From positions 1 to 54,627 of IMG/VR virus record IMGVR_UViG_3300027741_000082: a DNA stretch of 54,627 nt. The stretch is one strand, 5' to 3'. A program made the position numbers and the translations under genes. Positions 49,221 to 54,627 of the stretch are shown piece after piece (position 1 is the stretch's first letter; every line of letters starts with the position of its first letter). This stretch comes from a virus. The notes under the pieces were generated by a model. That model saw nothing but the letters and a program-made list of their open reading frames with translations. It ran no database searches and was not told where the DNA came from.

Positions 49221-49343
49221 TCAGCTCTCCCGAAACCCTGCTGCCAGCTCGATAACTAGCTTTGCCAAGAAGGCCGTTATGCCGAGCACGATTATGACAG
49301 TAGCTATGTCAGTCGTGATACTCACCCACTGTTCTTCGCTCAT
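49221..49343 (-). CDS. tiny single-membrane protein
   Basis: A 40-residue protein (MSEEQWVSITTDIA followed by a TVIIVLGITAFLAKLVIEL membrane helix and a polar end). It is missed by length cut-offs but has an AAGGA ribosome site and overlaps the HTH gene stop as ATGA. Ends one base before the 49219 ATG. Possibly a small membrane regulator. Confidence 0.6.
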   Translation of the reverse strand: MSEEQWVSITTDIATVIIVLGITAFLAKLVIELAAGFRES

Positions 49344-49531
49344 GGTCCTTTGTCCTTCACATCTTTTATGCCGAGCACCTTATAATACTTTAGGAGCACG
49401 GCACGTGCACTGTTTTTACTGATGTTAAACTTACGTCCTATCACCGCATAGGAACACCCCCTCTTCCGCATCTCGTGCATAGCTGCGCGTCGGATGGGGC
49501 GTTCCTCATGGGTGGCCTTGTAGGGAGCCAA
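49340..49531 (-). CDS. small HTH protein
   Basis: A 63-residue protein starting with TTG (AGGAT eight bases upstream). EERPIRRAAMHEMRKRGCSYAVIGRKFNISKNSARAVLLKYYKVL is a compact helix-turn-helix of the homeodomain-like resolvase or transposase type. It may regulate early genes. An alternative start is the first internal ATG, MHEMRKRG, which would lose part of helix one. Confidence 0.65.
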   Translation of the reverse strand: MAPYKATHEERPIRRAAMHEMRKRGCSYAVIGRKFNISKNSARAVLLKYYKVLGIKDVKDKGP

Positions 49532-49541
49532 TGTTTAGATC

Positions 49542-50048
49542 CTATACATTTAGGGAAGATTGTGCAGTTCCCTGCAACCACATCGTACTGGTAGAGTGGT
49601 CGAGGTTTTTGAGGGTAACGCTTCTCAATTCTCGCTCAACAATCTTATCCGAAACGATCAACGGTTCTTTCGTTTTAGGACGGCGACCAGCCTTATGTCC
49701 TGCCTTGTTCTTATTGCCGACAGGGCGTCCGAGCTTTTTACCCTTAGCCGAGAAGCGGACCTTTGATAGGTGGTCGTTGATCAATTGAGTGAAGGTTTGT
49801 CCTTCCGTAGGCCAGATGTACTTTGTCATTTGCTTTTCTCTTTCCTCTTTCTTTCCCAATGCTTCCCGCAGGGCGGAGTTACTTTGTTGCAATTGTTTGA
49901 TTGCATTATCAGCAAAATCAATTGCCGCCGCCGCTAGGCCGAGGAGTTTTCGTAGCTTCTCGATCTCGTCTGCGGCCTTGGCTCGGTCGGACCAATCCAT
50001 CTGGAATGACATCGGAACTTTCATCCGCAACCGTTCAACAATGTCCAT
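49542..50048 (-). CDS. coiled-coil protein with AT-hook-like C-terminal domain
   Basis: A 168-residue protein starting MDIVERLRMKVPMSF. The first part, MDIVERLR ... RAKAADEIEKLRKLL, is the coiled-coil module also found at 50484 and 50821. A new segment starts at MTKYIWPTEGQTF (about 95) and has the basic KKLGRPVGNKNKAGHKAGRR patch with a GRP core like an AT-hook or NUMOD-type DNA binder. It looks like a fusion of a common phage head piece and a DNA-binding end. TGATG overlap with the preceding gene. Confidence 0.6.
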   Translation of the reverse strand: MDIVERLRMKVPMSFQMDWSDRAKAADEIEKLRKLLGLAAAAIDFADNAIKQLQQSNSALREALGKKEEREKQMTKYIWPTEGQTFTQLINDHLSKVRFSAKGKKLGRPVGNKNKAGHKAGRRPKTKEPLIVSDKIVERELRSVTLKNLDHSTSTMWLQGTAQSSLNV

Positions 50049-50287
50049 CACTTGGCCTCCCGTGCTTTCATCATGGCATCTGCATAGGCGTATGCGTTTA
50101 TTTCAAACCATCCGCTTGCGGCACCACCTTCATCAAGGCACTTAGAAGCAAGCTTTTGATTTGACAGCAATCCGGTCAGTGCCGCCATTGCGAACTTGTC
50201 ACGCAGGGCTTTATGTTCTTGCTCTTTCTCCATCCGAAACCGCATTACTGCGGGATCAACGCCAGCTATATCGATCACATGATCCAT
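50048..50287 (-). CDS. small conserved phage protein
   Basis: A 79-residue protein starting MDHVIDIAGVDPAVMRFR, with GAGGAAAG before the ATG. LRDKFAMAALTGLL ... ASKCLDE ... YADAMMKAREA is a very common phage pattern of unknown function, often beside MDIVERLR proteins as here. Its start is within the 44-base junction repeat 50285-50328. Confidence 0.65.
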   Translation of the reverse strand: MDHVIDIAGVDPAVMRFRMEKEQEHKALRDKFAMAALTGLLSNQKLASKCLDEGGAASGWFEINAYAYADAMMKAREAK

Positions 50288-50328
50288 CACTCTTTCCTCG
50301 TCTGGTTCATTGATACATTCTCCTGCAA
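50285..50328. repeat. gene-junction direct repeat, copy 1
   Basis: About 39 of 44 bases match 50482-50525. The unit carries the last codons (VSMNQ.RKE), the GAGGAAAG ribosome site, the TGATG overlap and the next gene start. Confidence 0.75.
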
Positions 50329-50484
50329 TCTGACGGCAGGGTTAGGCCATGTCCAACATTCCCCCGTGTCATCCTGAAAGCACACCCAAAGCAAGTGATG
50401 CTCCTGCCCGTAGTCAATTACAAAGTGGGCCTTAGCTGGTCCTTTGGGCGTGTCCATTGGGATGGTGGGGTTAAGTTGAAGCAT
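50287..50484 (-). CDS. small hypothetical protein
   Basis: A 65-residue protein starting MLQLNPTIPMDTPKGPAKAHF, with GGAAAGAG before the ATG. GQEHHLLWVCFQDDTGECWTWPNP gives beta strands with W and H, seen in small phage proteins of unknown role. The last 13 residues (ENVSMNQTRKE) match the end of the upstream gene, because of the junction repeat. Confidence 0.6.
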   Translation of the reverse strand: MLQLNPTIPMDTPKGPAKAHFVIDYGQEHHLLWVCFQDDTGECWTWPNPAVRLQENVSMNQTRKE

Positions 50485-50525
50485 CACTCTTTCCTCATTT
50501 GGTTCATTGATACATTTGCTTGCAC
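50482..50525. repeat. gene-junction direct repeat, copy 2
   Basis: Second copy of the unit at 50285-50328, in the same relation to a gene end and the next start. Confidence 0.75.
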
Positions 50526-50696
50526 TCCTTGCCATAATGCGTTCCGTGCCGCTGCCCATAGATCATATTCACCTTTGTCATAAAGTTTGTCGGAAATAAT
50601 CTCTAATGCTTCCCGCAGCCGTTCAATTTCGTCTGCGGCTTCTTTCTGATCTGGGTCATAAGCGGCGCATATCCGCAACCGTTCAACAATGTCCAT
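50484..50696 (-). CDS. MDIVERLR coiled-coil protein
   Basis: A 70-residue protein starting MDIVERLRICAAYDPDQKEAADEIERLREALEII. This motif is shared with 49542-50048 and partly with 50821-51030. It starts in a TGATG overlap with the tiny membrane gene 50696-50821. Probably an oligomerising early protein; unknown function. Confidence 0.65.
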   Translation of the reverse strand: MDIVERLRICAAYDPDQKEAADEIERLREALEIISDKLYDKGEYDLWAAARNALWQGVQANVSMNQMRKE

Positions 50697-50821
50697 CACC
50701 GACTCCCTCTGGTAAATATATCCCGCAAAGCGTACCACATCAGCCAAGTCAGCATGATGACCGTGCCACCAAGCATGAACAAAACCCAGAGGCCAACAAC
50801 AAATTTGATAATGTCTTCCAT
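50696..50821 (-). CDS. tiny single-membrane protein
   Basis: A 41-residue protein MEDIIKFVVGLWVLFM ... TWLMWYALRDIFTRGSR with one hydrophobic helix and a basic C-terminal end. It overlaps the stop of the gene above (TGATG) and the start of the one below. The AT and G content of the ribosome site is weak (GGTGAG). Confidence 0.55.
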   Translation of the reverse strand: MEDIIKFVVGLWVLFMLGGTVIMLTWLMWYALRDIFTRGSR

Positions 50822-51030
50822 CACTCACCACCTGTTGCTTTAGCAAGGGCGGCTTTTGCAGCGTCTATTTCGGGGGCAACTTTTTCCCAACGACAGGCTT
50901 CATACAAACCCGTCAACGCCTTTAACAATTTTTGATTTTCACCCCGCAACCGTTCAATTTCGTCAGCGGCCTTCTCTTCTTCCAGCTTCTCAATACGGGC
51001 GATTATATTTTCCAGCATATCCTTCGTCAT
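50821..51030 (-). CDS. coiled-coil early protein
   Basis: A 69-residue protein starting MTKDMLENIIARIEKLEEEKAADEIERLRGENQKLLKAL, with AAAGGAG seven bases before the ATG. The central AADEIERLR is identical to the segment in 50484. The C-terminus (EVAPEIDAAKAALAKATGG-like) is another common phage ending, so the gene looks like a mosaic. Confidence 0.65.
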   Translation of the reverse strand: MTKDMLENIIARIEKLEEEKAADEIERLRGENQKLLKALTGLYEACRWEKVAPEIDAAKAALAKATGGE

Positions 51031-51463
51031 CTTCTGGCTCCTTTGGTGGTGCTGCCTCAAGGGCAATGCGTTTGTATTCTTTGGTAGTCGGGTGGATTCC
51101 ATCAGGTGACGGGGTAAAGTGAATCACACCGTCGCCCATCGTGTTAGCAATCTTGCTAACCATGGCTTGTATCTTCGTGATGGTAACGTTCGCCTCCTTG
51201 GCGTTACCCTGCGGCATGATCCAGTAGACCGTGTCCGCAGATATCCGTCCTCTGATCTTCAACAGTTCGTAGTTCGTCGGCACATACTGGTGATCGTTAG
51301 AACCGACGCTGATGATGACGGTCTTCGCCTCCAGTATCTTGTCCGCATAGATCGTGCCAAACTGCACTGAGGACAGACCCACCTTGGCATAGACCTCACA
51401 CTCCGGTCGGTGCATTGCCACACCGACCGCGATGCTATCTCCGAGGATCATGCATTCCAGCAT
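50990..51463 (-). CDS. SGNH/GDSL hydrolase-like protein
   Basis: A 157-residue protein, starting MLECMILGDSIAVGVAM. GDS (8-10), SVGSND (52-57) and PDGIHPTTKEY (D121, H124) give the SGNH order Ser, Gly, Asn, Asp-His. Known enzymes deacetylate or de-esterify sugars and lipids. In an early operon this could modify host cell-envelope or exopolysaccharide, or a nucleotide-sugar. The ATG at 51463 follows GGAG. Its end overlaps 50821-51030 by 41 bases. Confidence 0.7.
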   Translation of the reverse strand: MLECMILGDSIAVGVAMHRPECEVYAKVGLSSVQFGTIYADKILEAKTVIISVGSNDHQYVPTNYELLKIRGRISADTVYWIMPQGNAKEANVTITKIQAMVSKIANTMGDGVIHFTPSPDGIHPTTKEYKRIALEAAPPKEPEDDEGYAGKYNRPY

Positions 51464-51582
51464 CAAAAGAAACTCCGGACTGCCTCAACCAGTTCATCAG
51501 CGTAGTAAATGAACGGCAGCATCAAGGCAAAGAACAGGGTGTTGACGATCAGGTCGACCGTCTTGGGTGAAGGTTCGCTCAT
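51463..51582 (-). CDS. tiny membrane protein
   Basis: A 39-residue protein MSEPSPKTVDLIVN ... FALMLPFIYYADELVEAVRSFF with one membrane helix. AGGAAGAAAAAGAA precedes the ATG, which overlaps the wing-helix stop; its own stop shares a base with the SGNH start (TGATG). Confidence 0.6.
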   Translation of the reverse strand: MSEPSPKTVDLIVNTLFFALMLPFIYYADELVEAVRSFF

Positions 51583-51878
51583 TTCTTTTTCTTCCTGTTC
51601 ATTACCCACACGATAGCCATTCGGGTTGACAGGTTGGGTCTGCGGCCTCCGCAGTCTCTGATGAGCCCATCCTGCCTCAACTCGGTGAAACGCGGCCTGA
51701 TTGCCAGAACGCTCTCTTCCAGAATGGCGGCGGCTTCATCGGCGGTGAGCCCCTTCTTGTGCTTCTTCAGGATGTCGATAACCAGACGGCGCAAGGTTCC
51801 TGCCCGTCCGGCAATCATCGCAGCGGCATCCTGACTGGTGTCTGTCCCCCGATAGCCCGCTCCCACATAATCACCCAT
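51579..51878 (-). CDS. winged-helix-like early protein
   Basis: A 99-residue protein starting MGDYVGAGYRGTDTSQDAA, with TGGAG before the ATG. TLRRLVIDILKKHKKGLTADEAAAILEESVLAIRPRFTELRQDGLIRDCGGRRPN has the helix, helix, wing form of a MarR or phage O-like winged helix. The end is strongly basic (NRKKKK). It is a candidate DNA-binding regulator or replication protein. Confidence 0.65.
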   Translation of the reverse strand: MGDYVGAGYRGTDTSQDAAAMIAGRAGTLRRLVIDILKKHKKGLTADEAAAILEESVLAIRPRFTELRQDGLIRDCGGRRPNLSTRMAIVWVMNRKKKK

Positions 51879-52155
51879 GGTCGATCTCCACTTCATAAAC
51901 GTAATGCCACTCGGTGTTCTCATGATCCACCTCTGGATGCTCGAAGGTATACATGTCGCCTTGGTGAAACGGCACGGGTTCATCAAAGTCGGTGAGACCA
52001 GCCTCGCTTGAACCTTCGATGTAGTCCCGTTGCCAGATTTCCCACATTTCAGAGACGAGCTGGAGAGCTCGGGCCTCGGTGGCGCAGACGTTGACCACTG
52101 GCTCGCTCAAATTGCGACCGTCTGAAACGACCACCCATACTTTGTCCTTTGTCAT
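51871..52155 (-). CDS. hypothetical acidic early protein
   Basis: A 94-residue protein starting MTKDKVWVVVSDGRNLSEP, with GAGGGA eight bases upstream. VWVVVSDG....V..VCATE..A......W...W is a beta-alpha start known from small phage proteins. The rest is acidic and aromatic. Overlaps the gene below by eight bases. Confidence 0.6.
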   Translation of the reverse strand: MTKDKVWVVVSDGRNLSEPVVNVCATEARALQLVSEMWEIWQRDYIEGSSEAGLTDFDEPVPFHQGDMYTFEHPEVDHENTEWHYVYEVEIDHG

Positions 52156-52156
52156 T

Positions 52157-52345
52157 TCAATCATCCCTCGATGCGTCTTCATAATTGTCCTCGGGATCTG
52201 TCTCGATCAAATCGTACGCGACATCCCCCATCTCCCATTCCTTGAATGGTATCTGGTCGACCCGCTCGAAAGCATCGTCCTCGTTGTGGGCCTCGACGAT
52301 GATCTCGTAAATGACCACCGCCTCGATCTTATATGCTCGTGTCAT
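52157..52345 (-). CDS. small acidic early protein
   Basis: A 62-residue protein starting MTRAYKIEAVVIYEIIVEAHNEDDAFERVDQIPF, a beta-strand then an acidic helix. This small fold (I..VVIYEI..EA..EDDAFE) recurs in phage genomes near other early proteins. It shares the stop and start with 52345 (one-base overlap). Confidence 0.6.
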   Translation of the reverse strand: MTRAYKIEAVVIYEIIVEAHNEDDAFERVDQIPFKEWEMGDVAYDLIETDPEDNYEDASRDD

Positions 52346-52605
52346 CAGTCTTTCCCCTCAAAGTGATCTCTTATTTCGTTTGCAACCCAGCTGACATCAC
52401 CGCAAACCAGCACTGCATGTTGGGTTGCGGGAGTGTTGACTAGACAAGCCTCGCCCACCAATCTCCGCAACCCCCTTGGCTCGTAGGGGGTGATGATGAT
52501 GGGGGTGTCACGGGTAATGAAGAAGGCTATCTCATTACCTTCACTGACAATCTCGTAATCAAGTTCTTCCTTTACCTCGGCCCGTGTCATGTAGAGCGGT
52601 TTCAT
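52345..52605 (-). CDS. hypothetical early protein
   Basis: An 86-residue protein starting MKPLYMTRAEVKEELDYE. The strands EIAFFITRDTPIIITPYEPRG and helix RRLVGEACLVN look globular. Overlaps the gene above by four bases (ATGA). Family unknown. Confidence 0.6.
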   Translation of the reverse strand: MKPLYMTRAEVKEELDYEIVSEGNEIAFFITRDTPIIITPYEPRGLRRLVGEACLVNTPATQHAVLVCGDVSWVANEIRDHFEGKD

Positions 52606-52805
52606 TTATCATCTCCTTGCAAGAGTTCGGCACTGACGAGCTCGACAGAAACGTCGTCGTGGATGGGGTTGGTCCATTGTTCAATCGTCTCGGGGGCGTA
52701 AAAGATCATCCCGAGATCGTCTGAGTCAAGGGGTGTAGTGTCCAGTATGAAGGTCTTAGTTCCCGTGTACCGGACGGTGACGCGGTAGAGTTGTTTCTTT
52801 GCCAT
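52602..52805 (-). CDS. small early protein
   Basis: A 67-residue protein starting MAKKQLYRVTVRYTGTKTFI, all beta by appearance, ending acidic. Possibly an Ocr-like or inhibitor-type protein, but that is only a guess based on size and acidity. Confidence 0.6.
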   Translation of the reverse strand: MAKKQLYRVTVRYTGTKTFILDTTPLDSDDLGMIFYAPETIEQWTNPIHDDVSVELVSAELLQGDDK

Positions 52806-52807
52806 GG

Positions 52808-53437
52808 TCAGATGTACTCCACGATCTTGTAAGAAACGATGTCGCCATTGTCAGGATTTTCAGGATCGATAGACCACGTCAGGGCCGAGGCAACACACGG
52901 GTGTTGGGTGGGTTCCTGATTGCGGAACTTGACAAGAACAAGGGTCCGAGGACCTACCCCTTTGGGCAGAGTGCCTTTTAAATCGCCAAAGAAGGGCACA
53001 TAGCCGTCCTTTGCCCTTTCCCAGTCCTCCACTACCCGATAGGCGATGATGTCGCTCTCGTCGTATCTGCCCTCTGCCTGTGCCGCATAGTTGACATCCC
53101 AGTTGTAATGGCTTGCCAGTTCTGGGGACAAGACGTTGCCATCCCGCAGGATCACCGAGACGTAATCTTCGGGGCCGATACCACGAGGCATGGACTTCGA
53201 GTGTAGCGGAGGGTTCCAGAGCTTGTAGCCCGTCAGGTCCAGATCAGGTTCGACCGGAACCTCCGGCTCGAAGTAGTCAAACTTCTCGACAGAATAAACG
53301 AAATGGGTTTCGCCTGTCTCGTTCGCATGCCGCTGGGCATGTACCTGAGCGTCGGCACGTGTCCCATGCCAGTCGGCACTTGGAGCCTCGCGCAGGGCCC
53401 CGTGCATCTCCATGGATGATACAAAGAAAATAGTCAT
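52808..53437 (-). CDS. early protein with an internal duplication
   Basis: A 209-residue protein. Two similar halves are visible: PRGIGPEDYVSVILRDGN ... DESDIIAYRVVE and PKGVGPRTLVLVKFRNQE ... DNGDIVSYKIVE. These DI(I/V)(A/S)Y(R/K)(V/I)VE ends are common in single-domain phage proteins, so this is a tandem duplication of a small domain. GGGGAGAGG precedes the ATG. The first 75 residues are separate (SSMEMHGALREAPSADW). Confidence 0.65.
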   Translation of the reverse strand: MTIFFVSSMEMHGALREAPSADWHGTRADAQVHAQRHANETGETHFVYSVEKFDYFEPEVPVEPDLDLTGYKLWNPPLHSKSMPRGIGPEDYVSVILRDGNVLSPELASHYNWDVNYAAQAEGRYDESDIIAYRVVEDWERAKDGYVPFFGDLKGTLPKGVGPRTLVLVKFRNQEPTQHPCVASALTWSIDPENPDNGDIVSYKIVEYI

Positions 53438-53712
53438 TGGTCCTCTCCCCTGTGCAAAGAAACAGCCATCCGAACGAACTCCTCTTCGAGAGCAAGGACA
53501 GCACGGTAGCGTTCGCCGAAGGCCTCGCGGGCCTCCGACAAATCGCCATGCTTGTAGATGTAGTCAGGTGGATAGTCGCGCCCGTGTGGCGAGGCTTTGG
53601 CAAGATTGTCCAGCAACTCGCGGGCGGTGTTCGCCACCGCCATGTACTGGTTGACCAGATCACAAACGGGTGTGCCGTTCAGATTTGGCGAGGGTTTAAC
53701 AAGCGGTTTCAT
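53434..53712 (-). CDS. hypothetical helical early protein
   Basis: A 92-residue protein starting MKPLVKPSPNLNGTPVCDL, helical with basic and acidic residues mixed (SEAREAFGERYRAVLALEEEFVRM). AAAGGA precedes the ATG. Overlaps the gene below by four bases. No family recognised. Confidence 0.6.
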   Translation of the reverse strand: MKPLVKPSPNLNGTPVCDLVNQYMAVANTARELLDNLAKASPHGRDYPPDYIYKHGDLSEAREAFGERYRAVLALEEEFVRMAVSLHRGEDQ

Positions 53713-53745
53713 GGTGGTTCCTTTCTATGGTGAATAATGGTGGTA

Positions 53746-54171
53746 TCAGGTGGGGTTTTCTACCATACCGAAACTCGACAGAACCGTCCGGTCCAGCTTC
53801 CAACATATGGCAAGGTCTTGGAGGCGGCGGAACAAGTCGGAGGCGGTGTCATCCCAGTAGTCATGAGCGTCTTGGAACTGTTGCAGGAAAAGGGTCAGCT
53901 GTTCATCCTCTATCGGAATGACCGAAGACAATGCGTCTTTTAGTGCAGGGTTCGCCATGTTCTGGCCTTCGAAGGCCTCGCAATACAGCTCGTCTGGGAT
54001 GATGAAGCCAATCGCACAGCGAAGCTCGCCTTCGTACCCACCGCGATAAGAGCACTGGGTGTGGTTTTCTATTTCCTCGTGCAGAGTTATAGACCTTTCC
54101 CCCTGCTCGAACAGCAGGGGGGTCACGTAGTCAAAGATCTCTTGGGCGGTGGCAAAGGTCTTGAAGGTCAT
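53746..54171 (-). CDS. conserved early protein
   Basis: A 141-residue protein starting MTFKTFATAQEIFDYVTPLLFEQGERS, with GGAGAAAG before the ATG. RCAIGFIIPDELYCEAFEGQNM followed by LFLQQFQDAHDYWDD reads as a mixed small domain known from phage and plasmid proteins of unknown function. The C-terminus lies in front of a 33-base gap. Confidence 0.65.
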   Translation of the reverse strand: MTFKTFATAQEIFDYVTPLLFEQGERSITLHEEIENHTQCSYRGGYEGELRCAIGFIIPDELYCEAFEGQNMANPALKDALSSVIPIEDEQLTLFLQQFQDAHDYWDDTASDLFRRLQDLAICWKLDRTVLSSFGMVENPT

Positions 54172-54230
54172 GGTCTTTCTCCGGATTGTCAGATGTTTGG
54201 AAAGGGGGGCTTTTGGATTGTCTGACAACG

Positions 54231-54611
54231 TCAGCAGAGCTCGGCACTGGTGTCATACCAGCGGACCTGTTCATCGTTGTCGATGGGGATTTCATCATAA
54301 GGATCGATAACACAGTAGCTGATTGTGTCGTCAGCATCCTCGGCTGGACGGTCATAGGTCCAGTAGGGGATCTCGCCGCTGTCCTCTGCCTTTTGCACTG
54401 CGATGTCGCCGATGCGGTTCATCACGCGGGAGAAGTCGGATCCGCTAAGGCGGTTCATCAGATGCAACGCGCCCATGTCGAAGAGGTTTGCGGACTCGTT
54501 CTCGTAATAGCCCAGCTCGGGATTGATGCCAGTGGCGATCATCATCTCGATGATCTGCTCGGTGGTCTTGCGGTAGAGGTCGCGGTACATCTGCTCTGCG
54601 GTGTAAGACAT
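54231..54611 (-). CDS. first gene of the left-facing early operon
   Basis: A 126-residue acidic protein starting MSYTAEQMYRDLYRKTTEQIIEMM. AAAGGA precedes the ATG. LFDMGALHLMNRLSGSDFSRVMNRIGDIA is helical; the C-terminal half is acidic with aromatic residues. Its first 40 or so codons are repeated at 1-122 by the overlap of the ends. In the circular genome its promoter is at 161-189. Confidence 0.7.
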   Translation of the reverse strand: MSYTAEQMYRDLYRKTTEQIIEMMIATGINPELGYYENESANLFDMGALHLMNRLSGSDFSRVMNRIGDIAVQKAEDSGEIPYWTYDRPAEDADDTISYCVIDPYDEIPIDNDEQVRWYDTSAELC

Positions 54612-54627
54612 GGGGTCATCCTTTCTG
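54502..54627. repeat. terminal direct repeat, right copy
   Basis: Exact match to 13-138. It contains the start of the first early gene, so the join lies inside a gene and the operon is continuous across the ends. Confidence 0.9.

Noticed and set aside
1-54627. integrase, attachment site or lysogeny repressor
   Set aside because: I found no recombinase catalytic motif and no classical CI-type gene. Lysogeny is unsupported but cannot be excluded because many small genes are unknown.

Overview
The window is the essentially complete genome of a tailed phage, probably of podovirus morphology, that infects an alphaproteobacterium. The last 126 bases repeat bases 13-138, so the map closes into a circle of about 54.5 kb. 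The host guess rests on a phage-encoded GcrA-type regulator (47782-48240), a family known from alphaproteobacteria. The virion genes follow the P22/T7-like short-tail pattern: portal, lytic transglycosylase, scaffold, HK97-fold capsid, small tail adaptors, fibre, then a run of large ejection-type proteins. I see no tape measure with a sheath or tube module, no phage RNA polymerase, no integrase, no tRNA and no CRISPR array.

Layout. (1) 139-547 is a divergent control region with a 70-bp-arm imperfect inverted repeat. (2) 548-1611 (+) holds the small terminase and a PD-(D/E)XK-type nuclease. (3) 1655-4987 (-) is an accessory island of small genes, mostly three two-gene mini-operons. Each starts at a TTGACA promoter whose -35 box lies in a palindrome (TTGACANTGTCA). 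Hairpin cassettes and GAATCGCCAG repeats link them. A candidate structured RNA lies at 4595-4740. (4) 5207-37624 (+) is the morphogenesis block: large terminase, portal, a transglycosylase fused to a possible ART-like domain, an AT-rich low-complexity gene, holin, GroES-like co-chaperonin, scaffold, capsid, adaptors, repeat-rich fibre proteins, an S74-type fibre, and four ejection-type proteins ending in a 1785-residue protein with a metallopeptidase motif. (5) 37626-38219 (+) is an N-acetylmuramidase endolysin, tail to tail with a SNF2-like helicase at 38216-39661 (-). (6) 39779-46600 (+) is the replication block: three conserved phage proteins, an archaeo-eukaryotic-type primase, a UvrD-type helicase and a family A DNA polymerase. 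(7) 46590-54611 (-) is a tightly overlapping early-type operon of about 24 small genes, read from the promoter at 161-189 across the contig junction. It includes a winged-helix regulator, the GcrA homologue, an SGNH hydrolase-like protein, several coiled-coil proteins and four tiny membrane or lipoprotein genes.

The genes suggest this programme. Host-type sigma factors read the left-facing operon and the mini-operons first. Phage regulators (GcrA homologue, winged-helix and HTH proteins) may then retune host or phage promoters. The primase, helicases and polymerase copy the DNA, and the right-facing late block builds, packages and releases the virion. Timing is inferred from gene content, not measured.
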